Below, piece by piece: positions 1 to 11,435 of a stretch of DNA of 64,000 nucleotides. A model generated the notes under the pieces. That model searched no databases, was not told the origin of the DNA, and worked only from the letters and a program-made list of their open reading frames with translations. The DNA comes from Asterias amurensis (lineage: Eukaryota; Echinodermata; Asteroidea; Forcipulatida; Asteriidae): positions 7,018,501 through 7,082,500 of the forward strand of contig NC_092666.1 of NCBI RefSeq assembly GCF_032118995.1. The letters run 5' to 3'. The position numbers and the translations under genes were made by a program. Position 1 is the stretch's first letter; each line of letters opens with the position of its first letter.

Positions 1-51
1 ATCACCATTCCACCTTGATCTTTCTTGTGCTTGTTGCTTGATGTCATCCAT
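1..51 (-). CDS. last exon of unknown coiled-coil protein, left copy, cut by window edge
   Basis: Minus-strand frame starting ATG-GAT-GAC-ATC-AAG directly after a TTAG acceptor (bases 52-53 on the plus strand). The encoded residues begin MDDIKQQAQERSRW and match the complete copy at 51436-51522, which ends in a stop; here the last part lies outside the window. The acceptor has a weak pyrimidine tract, so the exon start is less secure than its frame. Function not recognised. Confidence 0.45.
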   Translation of the reverse strand, partial: MDDIKQQAQERSRWNGD

Positions 52-515
52 CTAACGCCAACTTGGTCTGTCTCTTCGTCTCATTCGTGTACGTGGGTTG
101 CATTCTGTTGACAATGTGTTCATCTGTTGTCATGACGCCTTAGATGAGGTGGTGATGATGATGTTGTATGCTATGCTGATTTTAAATGGTACGGCATAAG
201 GTGGCTCAGCATCTTGATGTGTCCAACTCAAAGTTGTTCGACTGCGTTAGTCCTGTAATATGATCAAAAACCGAAAAATAAACCAGTTAGATTGCGACTT
301 GGATTTAAAGATCGAAGATTTGTGCATAATAGTAACAATAATGGCTTTTTATAAAGCATGCATATCCCTCACTCAGTGACGCTCCTGGCCCTTTAACAGT
401 ATTCGTGCAAGGTAAATGGGACTAACTTTAATTATGAGACCCAAGAAATGTCAATTTTATGCCCTTAATTGACTTCTAAACTTGAAAGTCAAGCTTAACT
501 TAAAAGACATCTTAC

Positions 516-623
516 CTTCATATTCCATTTGGGACCCTGGTATGTAGCTGCCTCAAGCCATGATGTATCTCTCTCTCTCTGTACTGTGCTGTCACATCTT
601 CATGGTCCAGGTTGACGGGATGG
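516..623 (-). CDS. penultimate exon of unknown coiled-coil protein, left copy
   Basis: On the minus strand a good acceptor (CTGCTTTCCAG) opens the exon and AAG|GTAAGA closes it. The 3' part reads RERDTSWLEAATYQGPK followed by WNMK, protein-like, and enters the last exon in phase 0. The 5' part, read from the acceptor in the phase left by exon 34592-34668, gives LHPVNLDHEDVTAQYRE. The two parts are in different frames: the 13-nt AG run between them (CT run on the plus strand, about 568-580) has the wrong length to join them. Either a second acceptor inside the exon (GATGTGACAG, also phase-compatible) is used, or the AG run has shifted the frame. Both duplicate copies have the same run length, so it is not a simple sequencing slip in one of them. 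Confidence 0.5.
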
Positions 624-870
624 CTGGAAAGCAGTCGTCACAATCATCTGAAAGAAAATTACAATGTACTACATAAGTACAAACCATATAAAGAAATAGA
701 TCATCAGGGGCAAATTTCATAGAGATGCTTATAGGCACAAAAAGGATCCAAGCATAAAATAATAGAGAACTGTTTTAGCAATATTTCTGCCTAAACAGCT
801 CTATAAAATTGGTCCCAGATGATCATCACAGAACTACTGCTTAAAAAAATGCTTAAACTTACTTTTAAAG

Positions 871-2617
871 CACTTTTAAAGGCATTTATCGAAGAAAAGG
901 AACCTTGTAGGGGATGGAACTTCAAACACCATTTGGGGGTCTAAACCAACATGTTTTCTACGAGGGACCAAGTGTTAAACCGAGAGCCCTTTAATTAACA
1001 AGATAATTTTCTAGCCATCTACCAATGTTTGATGTGCTTCAATCACATGGGATGATGGCTCGTAGTCAGGCACCCTCTGGGATGTGGCTCGTAGTCAGGC
1101 ACCCTCTGGGATGTGGCTCGTAGTCGGGCACCCTCTGGGATGTGGCTCGTAGTCGGGCACCCTCTGGGATGTGGCTCGTAGTCAGGCACCCTCTGGGATG
1201 TGGCTTGTAGTCAGGCACCCTCTGGGATGTGGCTCGTAGTCAGGCACCCTCTGGGATGTGGCTCGTAGTCAGGCACCCTCTGGGATGTGGCTCGTAGTCG
1301 GGCACCCTCTGGGATGTGGCTCGTAGTCAGGCACCCTCTGGGATGTGGCTTGTAGTCAGGCACCCTCTGGGATGTGGCTCGTAGTCAGGCACCCTCTGGG
1401 ATGTGGCTTGTAGTCAGGCACTAAAAAGATTCACACAAAAAAACTTGGCTAGGGCAAGCACTTTTAAAGGCATTTATCGAAGGAAAGGAACCTTGTAGGG
1501 GATGGGACTTCCAACACCATTTGGGGGTCTAAACCACCATGCTTTGTAAGAGGGACCAAGTTTTAAACCGAGACCCAATGAATTAACAAGATCATTTTCT
1601 AGCCATCTACCAATGTTTGATGTGCTTCAATCACATGGGATGATGTCCTTTAGGCAGGCACCCTCTGGGATGTGGCTTGTAGTCAGGCACCCTCTGGGAT
1701 GTGGCTCGTAGTCAGGCACCCTCTGGGATGTGGCTCGTAGTCAGGCACCCTCTGCGATGTGGCTTGTAGTCAGGCACCCTCTGGGATGTGGCTTGTAGTC
1801 AGGCACCCTCTGGGATGTGGCTTGTAGTCAGGCACCCTCTGGGATGTGGCTTGTAGTCAGGCACTAAAAAGATTTAAAAAAAATTCGGCTAGGACAAGCA
1901 CTTTTAAAGGCATTTATCGAAGGAAAGGAACCTTGTAGGGGATGGGACTTCCAACACCATTTGGGGGTCTAAACCACCATGCTTTGTAAGATGGACCAAG
2001 TTTTAAACCGAGACCCAATGAATTAACAAGATCATTTTCTAGCCATCTACCAATGTTTGATGAGCTTCAATCACACGGGATGATGTCCTTTAGGCAGGCA
2101 CCCTCTGGGATGTGGCTTGTAGTCAGGCACCCTCTGGGATGTGGCTCGTAGTCAGGCACCCTCTAGGATGTGGCTCGTAGTCAGGCACTAAAAAAGATCC
2201 ACACAAAAAAACTTGGTTAGGGCAAGCACTTTTAAAGGCATACATCAACGGAAAGACACCATGTAGGGGATGGGACTTCCAACACCATTTGAGGGTCTAA
2301 ACCAAAAAGTTTTCTAAGAGGGACCAAGTCTTAAACCGAGACCCCTTGAATTAACAAGATCATTTTCTAGCCATCTACCAATGTTTGATGTGCTTCAATC
2401 ACATGGGATGATGTCCTTTAGGCAGGCACCCTCTGGGATGTGGCTTGTAGTCAGGCACCCTCTGGGATGTGGCTCGTAGTCAGGCACCCTCTGGGATTTG
2501 GCTCGTAGTCAGGCACCCTCTGGGATGTGGCTCGTAGTCAGGCACCCTCTGAGATGTGGCTCGTAGTCAGGCACCCTCTGCGATGTGGCTCGTAGTCAGG
2601 CACCCTCTGCGATGTGG
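871..2617. repeat. higher-order array: four ~205-bp spacers alternating with 29-bp minisatellite blocks
   Basis: Spacer copies start with CACTTTTAAAGGCAT at about 871, 1459, 1899 and 2227 and each is followed by a block of 29-bp units built on GATGTGGCTCGTAGTCAGG plus CACCCTCTGG. Blocks lie at about 1051-1421 (12-13 units), 1639-1865, 2079-2189 and 2406-2617. The last block runs without a break into the 12-bp satellite: its final unit reads GATGTGGCTA and continues as satellite. Within units the main variant is CTCGTAG versus CTTGTAG. Confidence 0.9.
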
Positions 2618-4177
2618 CTACAACTGCGACTACAACTGCGACTACAACTGCGACTACAACTGCGACTACAACTGCGACTACAACTGCGACTACAACTGCG
2701 ACTACAACTGCGACTACAACTGCGACTACAACTGCGACTACAACTGCGACTACAACTGCGACTACAACTGCGACTACAACTGCGACTACAACTGCGACTA
2801 CAACTGCGACTACAACTGCGACTACAACTGCGACTACAACTGCGACTACAACTGCGACTACAACTGCGACTACAACTGCGACTACAACTGCGACTACAAC
2901 TGCGACTACAACTGCGACTACAACTGCGACTACAACTGCGACTACAACTGCGACTACAACTGCGACTACAACTGCGACTACAACTGCGACTACAACTGCG
3001 ACTACAACTGCGACTACAACTGCGACTACAACTGCGACTACAACTGCGACTACAACAGCGACTACAACAGCGACTACAACTGCGACTACAACTGCGACTA
3101 CTACTGCGACTACTACTGCGACTACAACTGCGACTACAACTGCGACTACAACTGCGACTACAACTGCGACTACAACTGCGACTACAACTGCGACTACAAC
3201 TGCGACTACAACTGCGACTACAACTGAGACTACAACTGCGACTACAACTGCGACTACAACTGAGACTACAACTGCGACTACAACTGAGACTACAACTGAG
3301 ACTACAACTGAGACTACAACTGAGACTACAACTGAGACTACAACTGAGACTACAACTGAGACTACAACTGAGACTACAACTGAGACTACAACTGAGACTA
3401 CAACTGAGACTACAACTGAGACTACAACTGAGACTACAACTGAGACTACAACTGAGACTACAACTGAGACTACAACTGAGACTACAACTGAGACTACAAC
3501 TGAGACTACAACTGAGACTACAACTGAGACTACAACTGAGACTACAACTGAGACTACAACTGAGACTACAACTGAGACTACAACTGAGACTACAACTGAG
3601 ACTACAACTGAGACTACAACTGAGACTACAACTGAGACTACAACTGAGACTACAACTGAGACTACAACTGAGACTACAACTGAGACTACAACTGAGACTA
3701 CAACTGAGACTACAACTGAGACTACAACTGAGACTACAACTGAGACTACAACTGAGACTACAACTGAGACTACAACTGCGACTACAACTGCGACTACAAC
3801 TGCGACTACAACTGAGACTACAACTGAGACTACAACTGCGACTACAACTGCGACTACAACTGCGACTACAACTGAGACTACAACTGAGACTACAACTGCG
3901 ACTACAACTGAGACTACAACTGAGACTACAACTGGGACTACAACTGGGACTACAACTGGGACTACAACTGGGACTACAACTGGGACTACAACTGGGACTA
4001 CAACTGGGACTACAACTGGGACTACAACTGGGACTACAACTGGGACTACAACTGGGACTACAACTGGAACTACAACTGGAACTACAACTGGAACTACAAC
4101 TGGAACTACAACTGAAACTACAACTGAAACTACAACTGAAACTACAACTGAAACTACAACTGAAACTACAACTGAAA
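2618..4177. repeat. 12-bp satellite, 130 units (left copy)
   Basis: Exact 12-bp period with unit CTACAACTGCGA, 1560 bp. Base changes are concentrated at positions 10-12 of the unit and are ordered along the array: GCGA units first, then a long GAGA block, then GGGA (11 units), GGAA (4) and finally GAAA (6) at the right edge. A few units near 3053-3118 carry ACAG or CTACTACTG variants. The unit lacks stops in five of six frames (CTA-CAA-CTG-CGA; TAC-AAC-TGC-GAC; ACA-ACT-GCG-ACT and two reverse frames), which creates open frames of 560-609 codons that I do not regard as genes. Confidence 0.97.
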
Positions 4178-4950
4178 CAGTACTCACAAAACATAGCACA
4201 GCAAAGCAAAGCAAAACAGCACAGCACACAGATCCACCAACAAGCACTTCCAACCGCGGCATATTGACGAGTCACTCAACCGTGCTGTGTGCAGGTTTCG
4301 TAGCAGAAATTTCCACTCAATCACGTGCTTACTTGAGAAGAACTATTCACAACTGGGCTATTCACATTCAAATTAGCCAAGGAGCATGCAAGCCCCACAC
4401 CAAATATAACAAAGAAATTGGATCACAAAAGCGCTCTTCTTAATCAATACGATCTTATAGCAGTAGCGATCAATGGAATCTTCACGGGCTTTTACTTTCT
4501 GAGTTATAATTGGTCAGCTATGAAATGATGTACGAAGTCATACATCCATGGGCTAGTTCCATAAGCTGTTAAAGGCACTATTTGTAATTACTAAAAAAGA
4601 TGATTTTTTAGCATTTCCCCCCCGGAAAGTAGACAATCTGACGTGAAATGAAAGTAAAAAAAATAATTACTCACTAATAAGCCTCCAAAAGCACAAAAGT
4701 GCGCTCACTTTAGGCAGAATTGCTCCCAAATTCTCGAGACTAAAGATTTGCATAAAAACGAGTATTAATCAAAGACGTTTACTTTACGTCAGATTTTTGC
4801 AAAGTTCTTTTTTTTCGCACCAAGACTAGAACCACGCACCCAAAATACCCCCTTGCCAAATCCCTATTCAAGGCCTGCGCAAAAAGGGCAGCAAAAAAGC
4901 TACTCCTTACCCTAAGGGAAAAAGGCTCAAAACGTACGTTTTTCTTCAAA

Positions 4951-6412
4951 CAATGACACTACACGGAGGCCCATATCGTATCCAAGACATTATTGAATTC
5001 GCACATACGATACACCAACGGAAAGCGTAAATCATGGGTTACAGTTTCATGTTTTTGTTTTGTGTCTGTGGCTTGGATCTAAGCGATGCATGCCGACAAA
5101 AGAGGGAGCCATTTTCGGCCATTTTGGGCAAGTTTGAAAATGCCAGGCAACGGGGTGCCGAAAATGGTTGGCATACAAGTTCGCTCAGAGTCTGTGAACT
5201 TGACCATTGTTCCTGAACTTGGTAGGCTAGAGAAATAATCAGGGTACCTGTGTGTGGCTTGAATAATACCGCATCCGATGATCAACTTGCGGAGACCCTC
5301 CATCAACTCTGTGGTGCTCAAAAAAAACGTTTGAGCAAGCCTACTCCGAATGGTTGGCACGAAGAGTGTTTTCCGGACGTCAATATTAGCCGTTCTGGAG
5401 AGAAATTCAAAGTACAAAGGTTATTTTGAACCCGAAAAATATTGTTGATCCACACATAATATACACCAGAGGAAAGCCCTATTCAAGGGCTACACGTTTA
5501 TAATTGTTTCGTGTCTGACGCATAAATCTGCGCAACAAGGGCGGCGAAAAAGCTAACCCTCACCCTAAGGGAGAAAAAGGCTAAAAAAAGTAAGTTTTTC
5601 TCCAAATAATGACACTACACGGAGGCCCATATCATATCCAAGACATTTTTGGATTCGCACATACTATACACCAACGGAAAGCGCTAATCATGGGCTACAG
5701 TTTCATGTTTTTGGTTTGTGTCTGTGGCTTGGATCTAAGCGATGCAAGCCGACAAAGCAGGGAGCCATTTTCGCCCATTTTGGTCAAGTTTGAAAACGCC
5801 AGGCAACGGGGTGCCGAAAATGGTTGGCATACAAGTTCGCTCAGAGTCTGTGAACTTGACCATTATTCCTGAACTTGGTAGGCTAGAGAAATAATCAGGG
5901 TACCTGTGTGTGGCTTGAATAATACCACATCCGATAATCAACTTGATGAGACCCTACATCAACTCCGTGGTGCTCAAAAAGTGTTTGAGCAAGCCTACTC
6001 CGAATGGTTGGCACGAAGAGTGTTTTCCGGACGTCAATATTAGCCGTTCTGGAGAGAAATTCAAAGTACAAAGGTTATTTTGAACCCGAAGAATATTGTT
6101 GATCCACACATACTATAAACCAGAGGAAAGCCCTATTCAAGGGCTACACGTTTATAATTGTTTCGTGTCTGACGCATAAATCTGCGCAACACGGGCGGCG
6201 AAAAAGCTACCCCTCACCCTAAGGGAGAAAAAGGCTAAAAAAGTAAGTTTTTCTCCAAATAATGACACTACATGGAGGCCCATATAATATCCAATACATT
6301 ATTTGATTCGCACATACTATACACCAACGGAAAGCGTAAATCATTGGCTACAGTTTAGTGTTTTTGTTTTGTGTCTGTGGCTTGGATCTAAGCGATGCAA
6401 GCCAAAAAAGGA
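4951..6412. repeat. ~655-bp tandem repeat, two full units plus a partial third
   Basis: The landmark AATGACACTACA occurs at 4952, 5607 and 6261, a period of 655 and 654 bp. Each unit contains GGAGGCCCATAT, the block around GTGTCTGTGGCTTGGATCT and a CACACATA(C/A)TATA(A/C)ACCA motif. The third unit stops at about 6412. The short open frames in each unit are repeats of one another and show no recognisable protein domain. Confidence 0.9.
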
Positions 6413-6647
6413 CGCCTACTTTTGGCCAATATTTTCAATTCTATTTGAACATTCTTAGGCCCAGATAGCAGTACAATTAAGAAAACTTTCACCTCAAATT
6501 TTAATGCAAACGTTTCTTGAAACTTAAAAATACAAAGCATAGAAAATGTATACAAGTTTAGAAATATTGGAAACTTGCACAAGTTCAAATTGCCGTTTTC
6601 GCCTGTTATTTCCACTAGTTTATGTGTGCACACGCCCTGATAGTTGT

Positions 6648-6832
6648 TTAATAGACCGATTCACTAAGCTCCGCCCAATTGCGTATTGACCAATCACAAA
6701 GCAACGAAGGTCCGACATGTGTGCGCGTATCTTGGTGCGCGCGGCAGAGTTCTGCAGAAAAGCATTGGAGAGCCCCACGTGTTCTTGATCACGCGTGCGT
6801 CGTGAGCGGTGCCTTCTGGATCGGTCTATTAA
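6648..6832. mobile_element. 185-bp TIR element (MITE-like)
   Basis: Ends are TTAATAGACCGAT and ATCGGTCTATTAA, an inverted repeat with TTAA at both edges. The interior is GC-rich (GTGCGCGTATC, CACGTGTTCTTGATCACG). No reading frame. The right-hand copy at 58663-58847 has lost the exact right end (CTATTGAT). Confidence 0.75.
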
Positions 6833-7268
6833 TATCACTGTCACACTGAATTTGCATGCAATTGTCTCTTGAAACTAACCCTACCAAATAAAGCATCTAA
6901 GGTGACAATAAAGTGAAACTAAATTTGTTTAATTTAACTTACTTGCGTTTAATGCCTAACAAGAAATGCGAGACTGCTTTAATTTATGTCTGTCGCCTTG
7001 GACCGGTCACCACTGGAACGGAAGATATTAGAGAGGGGTTGCAAAAGTATTATCTCTAGCAGGGTTATGGGGGTTATAGGTAAGGCTGTCAACCTCCCTA
7101 ACATCTACTGACCTTGTGTGGTCAGGCCTTAAAAAGGTGCACTCATTATTGCAAGCATTTGTAGGGGCTTGTTACGCACGTAATCTTAATTAAACAAATT
7201 TAATTAAATTATACTGGAACCCCCATGACAGGGCTAGGGATAAAAAACTTGTAAAGTTTGGAACCTCA

Positions 7269-7638
7269 TTAAAGGAACACGTTGCCTTAGATCGGACGAG
7301 TTGGTCTATGAACAGCGTTTGAAACCGTTTGCATATGGTTAGAAAGATGTTTTAAAAGTAGAATATAATGATCCACACAAGTATCACTCAAAATTGCACG
7401 GTTTTCTTTTTACGTCGTGAACTAACTCGGTCGACTATTTATGGGAGTCAAAGTTTTGACTCCCATAAATGGCCGACCGTGTTTATCGACGAGGTAAAAC
7501 GAAAACCACTCAATTTTGAGGCATATTTGTGTAGATCATTGTATTCTACTTTTACAACATCTTTCTAACCATAACAAGCGGTTACAGGACGCTTTTCAAA
7601 GACCAACTCGACCGATCCAAGGCAACGTGTTCCTTTAA
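7269..7638. mobile_element. ~370-bp foldback element, family F1
   Basis: Begins TTAAAGGAACACGTTGCC and ends with its reverse complement GGCAACGTGTTCCTTTAA. The arms are long: ATCGGACGAGTTGGTCT near the left and GACCAACTCGACCGATC near the right, and the centre is a nearly perfect hairpin (ATTTATGGGAGTCAAAG facing TTTGACTCCCATAAAT). Other copies are at 30457-30846 and 59412-59781. Non-coding. Confidence 0.85.
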
Positions 7639-8205
7639 CATTTTCAACCTAGGGTGCTAAGTCCAAGACGTCAAACATAATTTAAAGACGCAGTCATTAT
7701 TGCATTACTTGTTAGTGCATAATACGCGCGTAACTCTAAATGTACAAATTCAATTAAAATGTATTTGCATTTGTGATACCTCGAATATGGTTGATACATT
7801 ATTCGGGAGGGTTACCTTGTTTCAAGAGACATATGACAAGATATCAATTATTGTGGAACTATCAGGGCGTGTACACACATACACATAGTGAAAAACAGGC
7901 GAAAACAGACAGTTTTGAATTCATGCAGTTATGACTATTTTTCGTGGTTCCTTTTTTTCTACGTGATACATTGTTTTGGGTTGTTTCAAAATTGATTTCA
8001 AAATTTGAAGTGAAAATGATATAACTTTGACTACTACCAGGGATACATACATACATTAATGTACCTAGAGGCAAAATGGCAACTTGAAATTTCACAAACA
8101 ATGCATATTTTACCTGCTTGCTTTTTTCTACTTTTTCGATGTGGTGTTGCAATTTCGTCTACAGGTCAAGTCATTTTTGGGGGGCCTTTAAAGACTAGAC
8201 TATTT

Positions 8206-9073
8206 GGCGTATAACGGGCTGAACTGTAATCTTCTAGCGCCTCCTTTGCTTTAAAAAAACACCTGGTAATGCTTCGATGAACTAGGAATGGTAGATCTGT
8301 ATAGGACTCTTTGTACTGTAAATCCGTACACTATATTTAATAATACGAAAGTATATGGCCGCCAGGTCTATAGGTATGGCAACTATTACCGCGCTGTTGC
8401 ATTCTTGCAGCCAACGCTAAGTCCTCCCACCGAACAAAACTCAACTTTTATTCGCCTTTGCTTTGCGTATAGGCATCAAATAGGGTGCTGTATCGGGCGA
8501 CATAACAATTACACCGACACATCAGTTTCATTACCTCGTAAAAGATGACAGTTTGCAGAAAGTGTCCTGTAGCCATCTTGGCATCTACGGTCTTCTTAGC
8601 TCCAATTCTTTCTTGGATGCCTCCTCTGATACTAAAACTCTCTGTCTGTCCTCTGAGGAAATGCTGGTTTTTCTCCCATCTCTCGAGACGTTGGATGATG
8701 GTTATCCGACCAGATTTGCTTGTATCAGTTTTCCCAACCGAATTTCCAACTGTCCGCAGAAATGAAAACAGTGCTATTTTCTCGGTATTGTTAGCTGTTG
8801 TGCCTCTCCCCGCTCAAAGCTCTTTAAATCTTACATCAGCCTCGTTTGATGTTGCGTTTGTGATCGACTGGAGCTTTCAGTCGAAATAATGCTGTTTCGA
8901 ATGGCAAGTCAGTGTAAACCCCAGTCGGCTCCACTTTTTTATACATCGTTTCTCGATAGTACTGATTTACTATAATGTAAGGTATTGACATGTATCCTAT
9001 GGCGTATAGCGGCCTGACCTAAATGTTCTAGCGCCACTTCTATACAGGGTTATGCTTCATTGAACTAGGAATG
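8206..9073. repeat. block bounded by a ~75-85-bp direct repeat
   Basis: The left flank (8206-8290: GGCGTATAACGGGCTGA ... GAACTAGGAATG) recurs at 9001-9073 (GGCGTATAGCGGCCTGA ... GAACTAGGAATG), with moderate divergence. The 700 bp in between contain several small open frames; the minus frame over 8553-8765 (contains ERWEKNQHFLRGQTESFS) looks somewhat protein-like and stays open in both duplicate copies, but I do not recognise it. The structure could be an old tandem duplication or a degraded element with terminal direct repeats. Confidence 0.5.
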
Positions 9074-9380
9074 TCAACTATTTCCTTGACTTGTTATTGG
9101 AATAAATGGATGATGCAAGATTCTCTGTATAACAACGGGACAAACTTTAAGATGTCCCACAGCTTTCATGAGCAGTTGGCAATGCACCATTTCGTTTTAA
9201 GATTAACCATGGTGGAAGGATGGTTTAATAAATATGAGTACCGAGTACTGAGTAGGCATATGTACAGTGCTAACACACGTCGGTGTGTGTGGGTAAAAAA
9301 CAAAATGAATATTCTTTATCCCCGATGCAAATTTAACATTAATAAATCGTTCGCAGTACCCGCTGCTAAAACATAATATC

Positions 9381-9560
9381 CGAACTGCCTCTAGTGTAGC
9401 CACCGGGCAATCTATGTGGTTTAGTTGGTATGACACTGCTCTAGAATTTCAAGGGTCGTGGGTTCCAATCTCACCCGAGTAATATGCCTGTGATTTTACA
9501 AGTACTTAGTTTACAAGGTTGTTAAACACATCTGTGTGTAACTGTAAAAATCCTCATGTC
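9381..9560 (+). mobile_element. tRNA-derived SINE head
   Basis: Contains A-box-like GTGGTTTAGTTGGTATGA and B-box-like GGGTTCCAATCTC about 35 bp apart, followed by CACCCGAGTAATATGCC. The 5' lead-in CTGCCTCTAG..CC.CGGGC is shared with the copy at 33898-34060, so this is a SINE family and not a functional tRNA gene. The 3' end is not clearly visible. Confidence 0.6.
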
Positions 9561-9746
9561 GCGCACCTTACTTTGGTGGATCTGGAACCTAAGATCCGAT
9601 CTGGACCCAATCTCATAAATACCACGATAGCCACAATATGCAAACTTCTTTTGCTAACAATCTGTTTCTGCTAAGCAATACTTTTATGTGCTTACTTTTT
9701 TTGTATTCCAGCATGCCTACGAAATTGGTCCCAGTATGTAGCTGCT

Positions 9747-10156
9747 TTAAGGCAGTGGACACTATTGGTAATTACTCAAAATTTCTTATCCTGCCTCCAT
9801 GCTCAAAATAATTGTTGGCATAAAACCTATCTTTGTGACGAGTAATGGGGAGAGGTTGATTGTATAAAACATTGTGAGAAACGGCTCCCTCTGAAGTGCC
9901 ATAGTTTTCGAGAAGGAAGTAATTTTCCACGAATTTGATTTCGAGACCTAAGATTTAGAACTTGAGGTCTCGAAATCAACCATCTAAACGTACACAACTT
10001 AATCTGACTAGGGTTATTTTTCTTTCATTATCTCGCAACTCCAATGACCGATTGAGCTCAAATTTTCACAGTTTTTGTTATTGTATGCATATGTTGAGAT
10101 ACACCAACTGTGAAGGCTATTCTTTGACAATTACCAATAGTGTTCACTGCCTTTAA
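9747..10156 (+). mobile_element. M1 element, near full length
   Basis: Representative of the commonest family in the window. Ends are TTAAGGCAGTGGACAC and the reverse-complementary CACTGCCTTTAA, with TTAA at both edges. Internal landmarks in order: GGTAATTACTCAAAAT, GAGTAATGGGGAGAGGTTG, GAGAAACGGCTCCCTCTGA, a palindrome around GAGACCTAAGATTTAGAAC, then ATCTCGCAACT and GAGATACACCAACTGTG. Non-coding; the size, TTAA edges and inverted ends fit a non-autonomous cut-and-paste DNA transposon. Its duplicate is at 61891-62301. Confidence 0.85.
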
Positions 10157-10248
10157 CGGCAGATTTTGCGCTCACTGTGTGATTTCCATTTTAAAGCAAA
10201 CGCAATACCTATGCCCTACTTCTTGGAATAAACACTTAAACCCATCGT

Positions 10249-10819
10249 TTAAAGGCACTGATGGACACTTTGGTAGTTACTCAAATAATAATTGTAAGCA
10301 AACAAACTAGCTTTGTAAAAAACAAACAATGAAGGGCTGTTGACAGTACAAAGTATTGTGAGAAAAGGCTCCCTCTGAATGAAGTAGCGTAGTTTTTTAT
10401 ATTCGAGACCTCAGATGAGATCTCTAATTCAAGCATCTGTCAACACAATCTCTTGCAACTTCGACGACAAATATTGAGTCCAAATTTTCACAGGTTTATT
10501 ACTTTATGCATTTCTTGAAATACACCTAGTGAGAAGACTGGGCAAAAATTCAGCCCGTTGCTTGTACCGTGCACAGAATCGGCGCTTACGGAAGCAGGGA
10601 ACGATGAACTATAACCTCAAGCGTATTTCACAGGTTATCGACGATTTTTGGCTTATGTGCGTGTGTACTCCGCGTTACTAGACATTCTACGCATACAAGG
10701 CTAACGCAAAAACTCGGCGCTTGCAATAGCGGGGAATCGTGATCATCAGGGCAGAATTCTGCGGTAAGCAGAGCCATGAAGTAGGGCCCTGGTCTTTGAC
10801 CAAAGGTGTCCAGTGCCTA
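10249..10819 (+). mobile_element. M1 element interrupted by a second element
   Basis: The left end (TTAAAGGCACTGATGGACAC) and left half of M1 run to about 10545. M1 resumes only for its last bases at about 10791 (TCTTTGACCAAAGGTGTCCAG), so the intervening ~240 bp were inserted into it. Duplicate at 62394-62965. Confidence 0.7.
10551..10790. mobile_element. F2-type element nested in M1
   Basis: Matches, in the other orientation, the ~190-250-bp family tandemly repeated at 47764-48880: shared pieces include GGCGCTTACGGAAGCAGGG, ACATTCTACGCATACAAGGC and GCGGTAAGCAGAGCCATGAA before GGGCCC. The left inverted end is degraded. Confidence 0.65.
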
Positions 10820-11182
10820 ATATTGAAGCATTGCTAGATAATAATTTTCCCAATCAGTCTTCATTCCTGGTTAAATCTCTTAACAACAGACTAATGGACA
10901 AAGTTCGAGGTCCTTTCAAAATTTGGAATAAGTGGAAAGCGTAATTCCGAAAGGATGTCAGTTGGAGATGGTTTCATATTTTATTTCTTCATAGGTTCAT
11001 GGTTAATGATGTTTTTATCCAGATTGAACCATTTTTAACCATAATATTGAGGATATGGTGCACTTATTGTGTCAACTAGCCATAAGTTTTTCAATTTTGG
11101 AAAAAAGTAAGTAAGAACAAGCTTTTTATTAAAACTTAATATTGATCTTCTGAATATAATATCATGTTTGGTTACAATTTGT

Positions 11183-11435
11183 TTAAAGGCGCTTGACACG
11201 TTTGGTAGGTGTTTATCAACATACGCATAACATACATGTAACAAACCAGTGAAAATTCGAACTCTTTGTCGTCAATGTTGCGAGAGAATAATGGAGGAAA
11301 CAACACCCTTGTCGCACAAGTTGTGTGCTTTCAGATGCTTGAATTCAAGACAACTTCATTGCTCGTTACCAAGTAAGTTGTTATTTTTGTTTACAATTAT
11401 TTTGAATAATTGCCAGTAGTGCCGTGAGCTTTTAA
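11183..11435 (-). mobile_element. M1 element, internally deleted
   Basis: Starts TTAAAGGCGCTTGACACG and ends GCCAGTAGTGCCGTGAGC before TTTTAA. About 250 bp, so roughly 140 bp of the interior are missing. Duplicate at 63329-63582. Confidence 0.65.

Noticed and set aside
1051..2615. CRISPR-like array of 29-bp repeats
   Set aside because: Units are directly adjacent without unique spacers, and the setting is a eukaryotic genome.
2538..4262. 574- to 609-codon frames across the left 12-bp satellite
   Set aside because: They exist in five of six frames only because the unit has no stop codons; composition is pure tetrapeptide repeat and there is no splice or start context.
5034..5941. Paired small frames on both strands in each 655-bp unit
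   Set aside because: Repeated copies of each other, short, opposite-strand shadows, no domain.
9404..9480. Possible tRNA gene
   Set aside because: Has A- and B-box-like sequences, but the same head with the same flanks recurs at 33913, so it belongs to a SINE.
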